The notes beneath the pieces are model-generated. The model saw only the letters and a program-made list of their open reading frames with translations, was not told where the DNA came from and made no database searches. Made by a program: the position numbers and the translations under genes. Shown in pieces: positions 19,829-27,769 of a stretch of DNA of 39,170 bases; within the stretch, counting starts at the first letter, position 1; the number at the start of each line of letters is the position of its first letter. Origin of the DNA: Sporosarcina luteola (GTDB lineage: Bacteria; Bacillota; Bacilli; Bacillales_A; Planococcaceae); assembly GCF_023715535.1 (NCBI RefSeq), contig NZ_JAMBOI010000018.1:1-39170 (forward strand), written 5' to 3'.

Positions 19829-20657
19829 AGGTCTTGGAAAAGGTTTAAACGCTTTATTTCCGGGTGAGTCTTTAACGAAGGCAGAGTCCATCGAGAATAT
19901 TCGTTTGAAAAGTATTACAGTAAATCCGTACCAGCCTAGAAAGATATTCGATGAGAATGCAATTCATGAGTTAAGTGAATCAATCAAGGAACACGGAATT
20001 TTACAGCCTATCATTGTCCGCAAAGTAGGGACAATGTATGAAATTGTAGTAGGTGAAAGACGGTTCAGAGCTGCTAAGATTGCGGGGTTGGCGGAGATTC
20101 CAGCAGTCGTCCGTCAATTGACAGATGAAGAGTCGATGGAATTAGCGATTCTTGAAAACTTGCAGCGTGAAGACTTAACGCCTATCGAAGAAGCGGAAGC
20201 TTATCAGAAATTAATGGATAACCTTTCACTAACACAGGAGCAACTTGCATTCAGACTAGGTAAAAGCCGGCCGCATATAGCAAACCATATCCGATTGCTC
20301 AGCTTGCCTGAAAAGGTGCGCAACTTGATTACGGAAGGCAAACTTTCAATGGGGCATGGGCGTACATTGCTCGGACTCCGAAAGAAGGAGCAAATCATGT
20401 TGATTGCAGAAAAAACAATCAACGAAGGATTGAATGTCCGTCAACTGGAGAAGCTAGTCCATAAATTAAATGAGAATGTTCCACGTGAAACAAAACCAGA
20501 AAAGAAAAACATATTCCTGGAAGAACAAGAGTCGCATTTGAGGGAATATTTCGGAACGAATGTGACCATAAAAAAGTCAAAGAACAAAGGTAAAATCGAG
20601 ATCGAGTTTTTCACAGAAGAGGATCTTGAAAGAATCCTGGAATTATTGAATGAATAA
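19821..20657 (+). CDS. spo0J: Chromosome partitioning protein Spo0J (ParB)
   Basis: Spo0J is the parS-binding CTPase clamp. It spreads from parS, loads SMC and stimulates Soj. The 278-residue protein begins MAKGLGKGLNALFPG, the ParB start. It contains the CTP-binding motif GERRFRAAKIAG, then NLQREDLTPIEEAEAYQKLM and the helix-turn-helix QEQLAFRLGKSRPHIANHIRLLSLP. A C-terminal dimerisation domain ends EEDLERILELLNE. The coding region itself contains a near-perfect parS (20477-20492), as in B. subtilis. It overlaps soj by 8 bases and ends at a strong terminator. Confidence 0.97.
   Translation: MAKGLGKGLNALFPGESLTKAESIENIRLKSITVNPYQPRKIFDENAIHELSESIKEHGILQPIIVRKVGTMYEIVVGERRFRAAKIAGLAEIPAVVRQLTDEESMELAILENLQREDLTPIEEAEAYQKLMDNLSLTQEQLAFRLGKSRPHIANHIRLLSLPEKVRNLITEGKLSMGHGRTLLGLRKKEQIMLIAEKTINEGLNVRQLEKLVHKLNENVPRETKPEKKNIFLEEQESHLREYFGTNVTIKKSKNKGKIEIEFFTEEDLERILELLNE
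20477..20492 (+). promoter_or_regulatory. parS site inside spo0J (one mismatch)
   Basis: TGTTCCACGTGAAACA differs from the perfect palindrome at one position. The same sequence at the same place inside spo0J is the first described parS of B. subtilis, as I recall it. Confidence 0.93.
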
Positions 20658-20660
20658 GCC

Positions 20661-20700
20661 AATACCTATTTTGCTAGTTGCAAAATAGGTATTATTTTTA
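20661..20700 (+). terminator. Intrinsic terminator after spo0J
   Basis: AATACCTATTTTG pairs perfectly with CAAAATAGGTATT (13 bp), with a 7-base loop and a T-rich tail. Confidence 0.92.
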
Positions 20701-20719
20701 CAGATGGAAGTGAAAAACG

Positions 20720-21427
20720 ATGATTTTATTCGGTTCGATTGTAAATGCCTTTCTTATCGTAGTCGGCGCATTGCTTGGCCGTTTTTTATATAATATTCCC
20801 GAACGGATGAAAGAGACCGTCATGTATGGAATCGGATTGGCGGTCACGGCGATTGGCATTCAAATGACCTTTGAAAGCACTCAAATTTTGATTGTCATCA
20901 TTAGCATCGTTATTGGAGCACTCATTGGGGAATGGATGAACCTTGATGAGAAAATAAACGAATTGGGCAAATGGATTGAGCGGAAGCTTCCTTCGAAAAA
21001 AGAAGGACCTGGCATTGCGCAAGGGTTTGTCACTGCAACACTCATCTTCGTTGTCGGCTCAATGGCCATTATCGGAGCGATTGACAGCGGATTGCGGAAT
21101 GACCATGATGTGTTGATCATGAAGGGAATCATAGATGGATTCACCTCTGTCATCCTTAGTTCCACGCTTGGCATTGGTGTCATGGTTTCCGCAGTTCCGG
21201 TTTTCCTCTACCAAGGCCTTATCACCATATTTTCAACGCAAATAAGCCGCTTTGTACCTGATGATCTATTACAATTCTTCATTTCAGAAATGACAGCGAC
21301 AGGCGGTTTAATGATTGTAGGTATAGGATTGAATCTTATCGGCATAACGAAAATCCGGGTGGCGAACCTCATTCCAGGCATCGCCGTCGTCGGTGTTATT
21401 GTGACAATCGTTCATTACCTGTTTTGA
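20720..21427 (+). CDS. DUF554 family membrane protein
   Basis: This 235-residue hydrophobic protein belongs to the DUF554 family (YqgA in E. coli, YdfK in B. subtilis), whose function is unknown. About six or seven membrane segments are visible, beginning with LFGSIVNAFLIVVGALLG and ending IPGIAVVGVIVTIVHYLF. Glycine-rich stretches such as GSMAIIGAIDSGLRNDHDVLIMKGIIDG are typical of the family. It has its own ribosome site (GGAAGTGA) after the spo0J terminator. Its last 32 bases overlap the 3' end of the convergent gene yyaC. It is not part of the B. subtilis order at this locus. Confidence 0.85.
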   Translation: MILFGSIVNAFLIVVGALLGRFLYNIPERMKETVMYGIGLAVTAIGIQMTFESTQILIVIISIVIGALIGEWMNLDEKINELGKWIERKLPSKKEGPGIAQGFVTATLIFVVGSMAIIGAIDSGLRNDHDVLIMKGIIDGFTSVILSSTLGIGVMVSAVPVFLYQGLITIFSTQISRFVPDDLLQFFISEMTATGGLMIVGIGLNLIGITKIRVANLIPGIAVVGVIVTIVHYLF

Positions 21428-21974
21428 ATCTTCCATAGGCAAGTTGAAGGGAACGGGAGATGATTCTGCTCATTTCAAAAGGAAGATGCAGTCGTGTGCT
21501 TTGAAGAACAGCCTGTTCCATGAAACCTGAAATGTTAACGACTCCTTTGATGGATAAATTACCGACGGGCGGCAATTCTTTTCCGACCGCCTTGCCGGGA
21601 TAGAGAGGGCCTTGATGAAACAGCAAGTGGCCGATTGAGTCGCTTCTGCCTAAGCACGCATCGATTGCAACGATGAAAGAGGAAGGCTCCCTCGATTGCA
21701 GTTCATCCAATTGTTGTTGTAAATTAAGAGCATGTAAAGGCTTTTCCAATGTCCCGACGACGTTGAATGGAAATAATAATGATTCGGCCAAATGGGATCC
21801 TGTCAACGGACCTAGTGCATCCCCAGTGGATCGATCCGTTCCAATACAGAAGAAGGTCAACGAATCTTCATGAAAAGGGATTTGTTCAAGGAAATAAGTG
21901 CTAAGCTTCCAAACTGCACCGGTATCATTATAATGAAGACGATAATCATATTCAGTGGATAGTGTTGTATGCAT
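21396..21974 (-). CDS. yyaC: Sporulation-associated protein YyaC (DUF1256, Gpr-protease-like)
   Basis: YyaC is a conserved spore-former protein related in fold to the germination protease Gpr. Its role is not established. The 192-residue product has the family signatures IGTDRSTGDALGP (residues 44-56) and AIDACLGR (about 103-110). A CGGAG ribosome site precedes the ATG on the minus strand. It is one of two genes in the right arm that read toward oriC, and in B. subtilis yyaC also lies beside spo0J. It converges on the DUF554 gene with a 32-base overlap, and its start lies close to the divergent MscS gene. Confidence 0.88.
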   Translation of the reverse strand: MHTTLSTEYDYRLHYNDTGAVWKLSTYFLEQIPFHEDSLTFFCIGTDRSTGDALGPLTGSHLAESLLFPFNVVGTLEKPLHALNLQQQLDELQSREPSSFIVAIDACLGRSDSIGHLLFHQGPLYPGKAVGKELPPVGNLSIKGVVNISGFMEQAVLQSTRLHLPFEMSRIISRSLQLAYGRFKTGNERLSQ

Positions 21975-22061
21975 GACAAAACTCCGTTCTCATATAATAG
22001 TTCAATAATTGATTGTGTAGCAGTATACGCGGCTTCAGGGGGATTTATACGGAAAGGTTTG

Positions 22062-22961
22062 ATGCGGATGACAAACAAGCAAACTGAAAGTATTAAAGAA
22101 GTATTCATCAATGAAGATACGGAGAAAATAGGCAAGTTCATCTTCTCCGAAGAAACATGGGTCCATTTCGGAGTTGTTGCCATAAAGATTGCCTTTATCA
22201 TCACAATCTCTATTATTGTCGTGCAAGTCGGCAAATATATTATTCGAAAGATCTTCAAAATCAAATTAAAAGGTCCGATGCGGAAAGAGGAGCGGCGAGA
22301 ACAGACTTTGCTCAAGCTGCTAGAGAACACGCTCTCCTACGTCGTCTATTTCTCCGCTATATTGGCCATCCTGCAGGAATTCAATATCGATGTGAAAGGG
22401 CTTCTGGCAGGAGCAGGGGTTTTGGGCCTCGCTGTCGGGTTCGGAGCACAAAGCCTCGTAAAGGACGTCATTTCAGGATTCTTCATCCTTTTCGAAGACC
22501 AATTTTCCGTGGGGGACTACGTTAAAATCGGTACGGCTGAAGGAAGGGTGGAGGAAATCGGTTTGCGGACAACGAAGATTAAAAATTTCACAGGCGAAAT
22601 CTTCATATTGCCGAATGGAACGATTGCACAAGTCGTTAATTATTCATTGAAAAACTCATTGGCCATTGTCGATGTAACTATTCCATTTGAACTGGGCGTA
22701 GAGAATGTGGAAAAGTCGATCGAAGCTTATCTTAAGTCGATGATCCAGGACAACCCCGATATTTTAGGAAAACCGAAATTGATCGGCGCGTATGATTTCA
22801 CAGAGGACTCAGTCGTTGAGCGGATTATTGTAGAAACGAGACCGATGCGTCATTTCGATACTGCACGGAACATTAGCATAGGTGTAAAAAAACATTTAGA
22901 GCGGGAAGGAATCGAGATTCCATATCCTATGCTCGTGTCAAAATCATTCGATAATCAGTAA
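22062..22961 (+). CDS. Small-conductance mechanosensitive channel (MscS family)
   Basis: MscS channels open under membrane tension and release solutes on hypo-osmotic shock. The protein has two N-terminal membrane segments (about residues 34-57 and 85-105). The pore helix is the glycine/alanine-rich GAGVLGLAVGFGAQSLVKDVISG, characteristic of MscS TM3. The cytoplasmic beta domain starts FFILFEDQFSVGDYVKIG and is followed by the cage region. Start choice is uncertain: ATG 22062 and ATG 22068 share the ribosome site GGAAAGG at 22051-22057. The frame is open to 21969 but overlaps yyaC there. YkuT and YhdY are the B. subtilis relatives, and I cannot say which is closer. Confidence 0.88.
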   Translation: MRMTNKQTESIKEVFINEDTEKIGKFIFSEETWVHFGVVAIKIAFIITISIIVVQVGKYIIRKIFKIKLKGPMRKEERREQTLLKLLENTLSYVVYFSAILAILQEFNIDVKGLLAGAGVLGLAVGFGAQSLVKDVISGFFILFEDQFSVGDYVKIGTAEGRVEEIGLRTTKIKNFTGEIFILPNGTIAQVVNYSLKNSLAIVDVTIPFELGVENVEKSIEAYLKSMIQDNPDILGKPKLIGAYDFTEDSVVERIIVETRPMRHFDTARNISIGVKKHLEREGIEIPYPMLVSKSFDNQ

Positions 22962-22987
22962 GGGGCAAGGAAGGAGTGAGATGGACG

Positions 22988-23191
22988 GTGGAGAAAGAGT
23001 TTCAGTTGAAAGACGTGGTGGAAATGAAAAAACCGCATCCATGCGGAACGAATGCATGGAAAATCATCCGTATGGGCGCTGACATCCGAATCAAATGTGA
23101 AGGCTGTGGCCATAGTGTAATGATTCCACGAAATGAATTTGCAAAGAAGATGAAAAAGGTGCTTGTTAAAGCGGAAGCAGAACAAAATTAG
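22988..23191 (+). CDS. yyzM: Small DUF951 zinc-ribbon-like protein YyzM
   Basis: This 67-residue protein of the DUF951 family is found beside ychF across Firmicutes. Function is unknown. The conserved core is VVEMKKPHPCGTNAWKIIR followed by IKCEGCGHSVMIPR. Three cysteines, including a CxxC pair, suggest a small metal-binding ribbon. The GTG at 22988 gives MEKEFQLKD, the usual family start. A GTG at 22976 is in frame but lies in the ribosome site GGAAGGAG. It follows the MscS gene closely and may be cotranscribed with ychF. Confidence 0.85.
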   Translation: MEKEFQLKDVVEMKKPHPCGTNAWKIIRMGADIRIKCEGCGHSVMIPRNEFAKKMKKVLVKAEAEQN

Positions 23192-23272
23192 ACAGGACCG
23201 CCAACTATTCTTATAATAGAAGAGTTGTAAAGATGATTATGAAATTGACCTATATGAAAGGTTGGGAAATAA

Positions 23273-24373
23273 ATGGCGTTAACAGCTGGTATAGTCGGAT
23301 TGCCGAACGTAGGAAAGTCGACACTATTCAACGCAATAACGAAGGCGGGAGCGGAGGCTGCCAACTATCCGTTCTGTACAATCGATCCGAACGTTGGAAT
23401 TGTAGAAGTGCCGGACGAGCGGCTTCAAAAGTTAACAGAGCTCGTCGTACCGAAAAAGACAGTACCGACAGCTTTTGAATTCACAGATATTGCAGGGATT
23501 GTAGAAGGGGCTAGCAAAGGGGAAGGGTTAGGGAATAAATTCCTTTCTCATATCCGCGAAGTCGATGCAATCTGCCAAGTCGTCCGTTGTTTTGACGATG
23601 AAAACATTACACATGTGTCTGGAAAAGTGAATCCGATTGATGATATTGAAGTCATCAACTTGGAATTGATCCTCGCTGATATGGAAAGCGTGGACAAGCG
23701 GTTGACACGCGTCTCCAAAATGGCAAAGCAGAAAGACAAGGATTCCATGGCTGAAGAACCGGTGCTATTGAAGTTGAAGGATGCTTTCGAGAACGAAAAG
23801 CCTGCCCGTTCCGTTGAACTGACGCCGGAAGAATTCCAACTCATTAAAGGAATGCACTTGTTGACGATCAAGCCGATGCTCTACGTTGCAAACGTATCGG
23901 AAGATGAAATTGCGGATGCGGAAGAAAACGAGTATGTCAAAACGGTCCGTGAATTTGCCGAGCAGGACAATGCAGAAGTGATTGTCGTCAGTGCAAAAGT
24001 CGAGGAAGAAATGGCTGAACTGGATGACGAAGAGAAGGCGATGTTCCTTGAAGAGTTAGGCATCAAGGAATCTGGCCTCGATCAACTCATCAAAGCATCT
24101 TATCATCTACTAGGACTTGCCACATATTTCACAGCAGGCGTCCAAGAAGTCCGTGCATGGACATTCCGGAAAGGCATGAAAGCGCCACAATGTGCTGGCG
24201 TCATCCACACAGACTTCGAACGCGGCTTCATCCGGGCAGAAACGGTGGCATATGATGCGCTCGTAGAAGCCGGCTCCATGGCAGCTGCAAAAGAAGCAGG
24301 AAAAGTCCGTCTTGAAGGAAAAGAATATATTGTCCAAGACGGAGACGTCATGTTATTTAGATTTAACGTATAA
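23273..24373 (+). CDS. ychF: Redox-regulated ATPase YchF (Obg-like ATPase 1)
   Basis: YchF is an Obg/OLA1 translation-factor ATPase. It carries GTPase-like motifs but prefers ATP, binds ribosomes and is linked to oxidative-stress responses. The 366-residue protein has G1 GLPNVGKST (residues 8-16), [20 protein letters not shown] at G3, a coiled-coil insertion around 130-200, and a C-terminal TGS domain ending [16 protein letters not shown]. The NKxD motif that gives guanine specificity is replaced by NVSE, as expected for the subfamily. In B. subtilis the same gene (yyaF, engD) lies next to rpsF. Here another gene and a repeat separate them. Confidence 0.96.
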   Translation: MALTAGIVGLPNVGKSTLFNAITKAGAEAANYPFCTIDPNVGIVEVPDERLQKLTELVVPKKTVPTAFEFTDIAGIVEGASKGEGLGNKFLSHIREVDAICQVVRCFDDENITHVSGKVNPIDDIEVINLELILADMESVDKRLTRVSKMAKQKDKDSMAEEPVLLKLKDAFENEKPARSVELTPEEFQLIKGMHLLTIKPMLYVANVSEDEIADAEENEYVKTVREFAEQDNAEVIVVSAKVEEEMAELDDEEKAMFLEELGIKESGLDQLIKASYHLLGLATYFTAGVQEVRAWTFRKGMKAPQCAGVIHTDFERGFIRAETVAYDALVEAGSMAAAKEAGKVRLEGKEYIVQDGDVMLFRFNV

Positions 24374-24381
24374 ATAAATGA

Positions 24382-24422
24382 AAAAAACAACCGGAGAAGG
24401 GATATCCTTTTCCGGTTGTTTT
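24382..24422. terminator. Bidirectional terminator between ychF and the convergent DUF3267 gene
   Basis: AACAACCGGA-GAAGG pairs with CCTTT-TCCGGTTGTT, with A-rich sequence on one side and T-rich on the other, so it can serve both strands. Confidence 0.88.
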
Positions 24423-24984
24423 ACTGTATATTTCGATCAGGTTTGAACAGATAGAGCTTTGGCAACTCGGGATCATCTTTTACAAGCCAATCATCCGGAA
24501 GCTTTTTCAGTTCCTTATGCATGGCAAAGTCACCCGCAGCCCCGCCAATGAGAAAAGCGGCTAGACCAAGCCAGATGCCATTACTCGTAATTAATCCAAT
24601 CATCGCGGGTACTAAACCAGTCGTCCAAAAAGGAAGCAATAACGCTTTCTGAATAGCCCGGTTCGTCATCAGCCGATCGGTCGTAGCATAAGCAATACCC
24701 AACTTGAGATTCATTCCAATAATCATGCTCTTCCAAGGCACTTTCCCAAACATCCTGAAACCAAGAAGATGAAAAAGCTCATGTAGAATTATCAAGAGTA
24801 CATAACCGACGATAAAATACAGAACATTCCGAACGGAAAAAGTGAAAGATAGTTCCTGCTGTATAAGACCATCTACAACCAGCATTCCAATGAGCGTCAG
24901 AATGGTAAGCAGCATGCCACTCTTAGCAACCGTAGGTAAGTCGATTTCAATGATTTTGTCTGGTTCAGTATTATTATTCATCAA
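24421..24984 (-). CDS. DUF3267 putative membrane zinc peptidase
   Basis: The 187-residue protein has about four membrane segments and an HELFH motif (His68, Glu69, His72) inside the second segment (YFIVGYVLLIILHELFHLLG). This is the HExxH zinc-binding signature of the DUF3267 family, annotated as putative zincin peptidases. No substrate is known. It reads toward oriC, against the general direction of the right arm, and sits between ychF and rpsF, which are neighbours in B. subtilis. This suggests a later insertion. Its 5' side is followed by a full copy of the palindromic repeat. Confidence 0.82.
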   Translation of the reverse strand: MMNNNTEPDKIIEIDLPTVAKSGMLLTILTLIGMLVVDGLIQQELSFTFSVRNVLYFIVGYVLLIILHELFHLLGFRMFGKVPWKSMIIGMNLKLGIAYATTDRLMTNRAIQKALLLPFWTTGLVPAMIGLITSNGIWLGLAAFLIGGAAGDFAMHKELKKLPDDWLVKDDPELPKLYLFKPDRNIQ

Positions 24985-25051
24985 ATCACCTCTTATTATA
25001 ATTATACACGACTTGGATAAGTTGATTTTTATTTTGAAAAGAACTTGCCAA

Positions 25052-25180
25052 GGATTGAAGAGAAAGGCGGCGTCTCCTCGGGGATCAGCGGGACAGGTGA
25101 GACCCCGCAGTGGAGCGCAAGCGACCGAGGAGGCTCACCGCCCGCCCCCCGGAAAGCGACCGCCTGCAGCGTAAATTCGA
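25052..25180 (+). repeat. GC-rich imperfect palindromic repeat, full copy
   Basis: This is the same element as at 14951-15074 and in the same orientation: GGATTG start, AAAGGCGGCG, GGTGAGACCCCGCAG, GAGGAGGCTCAC, AAGCGACCGCCTGCAGC end. Local differences include a shortened CACGGACCGCCC segment and extra C residues. It lies in the 323-base gap upstream of rpsF, ahead of the promoter. Confidence 0.8.
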
Positions 25181-25197
25181 TTAACTATATTTAATAG

Positions 25198-25226
25198 TTG
25201 ATTGTCCGAAGACATCATGTTAAAAT
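25198..25226 (+). promoter_or_regulatory. rpsF-ssb-rpsR promoter, sigma-A
   Basis: TTGATT (25198-25203) and TAAAAT (25221-25226) have a 17-bp spacer. It lies about 80 bases ahead of rpsF, which leaves room for the leader hairpin. Confidence 0.65.
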
Positions 25227-25259
25227 ATGATGATGTGAGTAATAAACATTACTTACTCC

Positions 25260-25284
25260 TTGCCCGCCGTAACAAGTGGGCCAA
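25260..25284 (+). promoter_or_regulatory. Probable S6:S18-binding leader element of the rpsF operon
   Basis: TTGCCC (25260-25265) can pair with GGGCCAA (25278-25284) with one bulged base, and the loop side is GCCGTAACAAGT. A conserved rpsF leader RNA with a CCG-containing loop binds the S6:S18 protein complex and gives feedback control in many bacteria. The position between promoter and ribosome site is right. The assignment is from memory of the motif, not an alignment. Confidence 0.6.
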
Positions 25285-25307
25285 AGTCCATAAGGAGGTG
25301 ACTAAAG

Positions 25308-25595
25308 ATGAGAAAGTACGAAATCATGTACATCATCCGTCCAACAGTAGAAGATGAAGCAAAAAAAGCATTGATCACTCGTTTCGATGACATCCTAACT
25401 TCAAACGGAGCGGAAATCATCGAGTCGAAAGAGTGGGGCAAGCGTCGTCTTGCATACGAAATCGACGACTTGCGTGAAGGCTACTACCAATTGGTAACAG
25501 CTAATGCAGACACTGCAGCAATCGATGAATTTACACGTCTTGCGAACATCAACGAAGCTATCATTCGTCATATGGCTGTTCGTCTAGACAACTAA
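25308..25595 (+). CDS. rpsF: 30S ribosomal protein S6
   Basis: S6 binds the central domain of 16S rRNA as a heterodimer with S18, which is encoded two genes downstream. The 95-residue length is typical. Conserved stretches are [36 protein letters not shown] and [22 protein letters not shown] lies 7 bases before the ATG. It is first in the rpsF-ssb-rpsR operon. Confidence 0.98.
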   Translation: MRKYEIMYIIRPTVEDEAKKALITRFDDILTSNGAEIIESKEWGKRRLAYEIDDLREGYYQLVTANADTAAIDEFTRLANINEAIIRHMAVRLDN

Positions 25596-25665
25596 TCCAT
25601 AGAAGAACGAAATGCAGTACCGTTAAAAGGTGGAACTTGAAAATGATGAGGGAGGTTGCATTCTG

Positions 25666-26178
25666 ATGATTAACCGTGTCGTTTTAGTCGGCCGATTGAC
25701 AAAAGATCCTGAACTCAAGTACACGCAGAGCGGAATCGCGGTAACGCGTTTTACGCTAGCGGTGAATCGGACATTCTCCAGCCAATCAGGAGAGCGTGAA
25801 GCTGATTTCATCAACTGTGTCACTTGGAGGAAACAGGCGGAAAACACTGCAAACTTCTTACGTAAAGGAAGTCTTGCTGGAATCGAAGGCCGTATTCAAA
25901 CGAGCAGCTTCGATGGACAAGACGGCAAACGTGTCTTCATGACAGAAGTCGTAGCGGACAGCGTGCAGTTCCTTGAGCCGCGCAGTGCAAATGCTGAGAG
26001 ATCTGGAGCTGCTTATGGTGGTGCACCACAGAACGAACAACCTTATTATCAGAATCAGCAGCCGAACCAGCAATATCAACAACCAGCTCAACAACAAAAC
26101 TATACACGTACTGACAACGATCCATTTTCAACGGGCAGCGGTCCGATAGAAGTATCGGATGACGATCTGCCGTTCTAA
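25666..26178 (+). CDS. ssb: Single-stranded DNA-binding protein
   Basis: SSB coats single-stranded DNA at forks and recruits repair and replication proteins through its C-terminal tip. The ATG at 25666 has GGGAGG upstream and gives 170 residues. The OB fold starts [20 protein letters not shown] and runs to about residue 105. A glutamine/asparagine-rich flexible linker follows at about 120-150 ([16 protein letters not shown]). The acidic tip DDDLPF is intact. The frame is open to 25630, but that extension contains the ribosome site. Location between rpsF and rpsR marks it as the essential SsbA type. Confidence 0.97.
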   Translation: MINRVVLVGRLTKDPELKYTQSGIAVTRFTLAVNRTFSSQSGEREADFINCVTWRKQAENTANFLRKGSLAGIEGRIQTSSFDGQDGKRVFMTEVVADSVQFLEPRSANAERSGAAYGGAPQNEQPYYQNQQPNQQYQQPAQQQNYTRTDNDPFSTGSGPIEVSDDDLPF

Positions 26179-26222
26179 TGGACAATTGTCGGTAACGTAG
26201 TCAAGTAAGGAGGGAAAGCGAT

Positions 26223-26459
26223 ATGGCACCACGCCGTGGAGGTAAAAGACGTCGTAAAGTCTGCTATTTTACATCGAATAACATTACACATATCGATTAT
26301 AAAGATACTGACCTACTTAAGAAATTCGTTTCTGAACGTGGAAAGATCTTGCCTCGCCGTGTAACTGGTACAAGCGCTAAATATCAACGTAAATTGACGT
26401 CTGCTATTAAACGTGCTCGTATTATGGCACTTCTTCCGTTCGTTTCGGAAGAAAGATAA
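26223..26459 (+). CDS. rpsR: 30S ribosomal protein S18
   Basis: S18 is the 16S central-domain partner of S6. The 78-residue protein shows the family sequence [43 protein letters not shown] and [20 protein letters not shown] single N-terminal cysteine is kept. AAGGAGGGAAAG precedes the ATG. A terminator ends the operon 10 bases downstream. Confidence 0.98.
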   Translation: MAPRRGGKRRRKVCYFTSNNITHIDYKDTDLLKKFVSERGKILPRRVTGTSAKYQRKLTSAIKRARIMALLPFVSEER

Positions 26460-26468
26460 GAACTATTT

Positions 26469-26516
26469 AAAACCGCCTTGTGATACCGGTATTTCCGGTC
26501 TCTGGGCGGTTTTTTG
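26469..26516 (+). terminator. Intrinsic terminator after rpsR
   Basis: The outer stem ACCGCC/GGGCGGT and inner stem ACCGG/CCGGT form a two-part hairpin followed by six T residues. Confidence 0.9.
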
Positions 26517-26527
26517 AATTTCTTATT

Positions 26528-26664
26528 TTATGCGTGAATTAATCCAGTTATGCGTGTTTGGGAAGGATTATGCGTCTTTGCGGACAGTTATGAGTGTTTC
26601 CTGGGAAATATGCGTGATTGGTGGCGTTTATGCGCGTTTCGAAGAAGTTATGCGTATTTCCCAG
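26528..26664 (+). repeat. Tandem repeat, exact 20-bp period, seven units
   Basis: Units begin at 26528, 26548, 26568, 26588, 26608, 26628 and 26648. They start TTATGCGTG, TTATGCGTG, TTATGCGTC, TTATGAGTG, ATATGCGTG, TTATGCGCG and TTATGCGTA, followed by a variable half. Because 20 is not a multiple of three, the frame changes in every unit, so it is unlikely to be coding. It occupies the 356-base gap between rpsR and yybS, after the rpsR terminator. It shares a nearly identical 18-base segment with the minus-strand repeat at 13291-13390. Confidence 0.85.
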
Positions 26665-26719
26665 ATGGAAACCGCCGAGGGCTGTCAGTTGTGTATTGAA
26701 CCGGAAGTCACCCTGTCCT

Positions 26720-26749
26720 TTGGTTAATCAGCGGTAATCATGATACAAT
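26720..26749 (+). promoter_or_regulatory. Candidate promoter for yybS-gdpP-rplI-dnaB
   Basis: TTGGTT (26720-26725) and the extended -10 TGATACAAT (26741-26749) have an 18-bp spacer. The site lies between the tandem repeat and yybS, where the operon should start. Confidence 0.55.
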
Positions 26750-26815
26750 TATAAGAACTCACTTTCAATGAGGAGATAGAAAATACTAAGTCCATTGACT
26801 GGACGGAGGAACAGA

Positions 26816-27757
26816 ATGATGCAGGACCAATCTCAAAAAATAACATACGGTGCGATGATGCTCGCATTGTTCACGATACTTCTGGCGGGGGCCTTCTTTA
26901 TCCCTTTCCTTGGAAGCATCATTATGATATTCATTCCGTTGCCGATCATTCTTTATCGGCTGCGGTATGACAGAAGCTCGACGATTTTCGTAGCGATTGC
27001 CGGCGCAATCCTGTCCCTTATTGTTGGGGGCATTTTATTAGTGCCTTTCGCTGTGATGTTCGGGGTACTTGCCTTCCTTGTTGCCGAATCGGTACTGTTG
27101 GGTAAATCTAAGCTTTACACGTTCATGGCATCCGGACTATTTTTTATCGTAACAGGTATATTGGTTTATCTCATAGCTGCGGTTGTTTTCGAAGTCAATG
27201 CGATCGACAGCCTGATGGCGATGCTGAAGGAATCGGAGATGCAATTCAAGGCGTCGCTCGAAAGTTTAGGTGCACTGCCTGAAAACTATTCAAAGATAGT
27301 GGAAGAGGCGTTCACTATGTACCGTTCAGCCATTCCGGCTATGTTTATCCTGTCGGTGTATGTATTTACGTTCATCATGGTGATTCCCAATTTCGAGATG
27401 CTCCGCAGACTTGGCCATCAAGTGCCCGTGTTTCCGCCATTCCGGGAGATGAGGCTGCCTGTCATTACCATTTTCGTTTACGGGCTTATTATTATACTTC
27501 CTTGGATGATGGAATTAAAACCGGATTCCTCAGCTTATTTGCTTTATGTCAACGCGACGATCATTTTACGGGTTCTTTTGTTATTGCAAGGGTTGGCATT
27601 GATTCACTATTTTATGTACAAAATGAAATTGCCTACTTTTGTCACAGTGCTTTCCACCATTTTTGCATTGCTTTTCAGTCCAATAACCACACTTCTTGGC
27701 ATACTTGATATAGGCGTGAATATCCGTGCTTGGATCGGAAAAGACAACTTGAAGTAA
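26816..27757 (+). CDS. yybS: DUF2232 membrane protein YybS
   Basis: This 313-residue polytopic membrane protein of the YybS/DUF2232 family has about eight hydrophobic segments. Its molecular role is unknown. The family resembles S components of ECF vitamin transporters in its layout, but that is only a general likeness. Start: ATG 26816 or the adjacent ATG 26819, with CGGAGGA about 8 bases upstream. A TTG at 26795 is in frame but contains the ribosome site. It is placed directly ahead of gdpP, as in B. subtilis (yybS-gdpP-rplI-dnaC). Confidence 0.88.
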   Translation: MMQDQSQKITYGAMMLALFTILLAGAFFIPFLGSIIMIFIPLPIILYRLRYDRSSTIFVAIAGAILSLIVGGILLVPFAVMFGVLAFLVAESVLLGKSKLYTFMASGLFFIVTGILVYLIAAVVFEVNAIDSLMAMLKESEMQFKASLESLGALPENYSKIVEEAFTMYRSAIPAMFILSVYVFTFIMVIPNFEMLRRLGHQVPVFPPFREMRLPVITIFVYGLIIILPWMMELKPDSSAYLLYVNATIILRVLLLLQGLALIHYFMYKMKLPTFVTVLSTIFALLFSPITTLLGILDIGVNIRAWIGKDNLK

Positions 27758-27769
27758 GGGGATGAGACG

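Noticed and set aside
22976..23191. Longer start of yyzM at GTG 22976
   Set aside because: The codon lies in the ribosome site itself, and the shorter start matches the family N terminus.
26530..26727. 65-codon ORF through the 20-bp repeat between rpsR and yybS
   Set aside because: The 20-base period changes frame in each unit, so the protein would not be repetitive. There is no ribosome site or homology.
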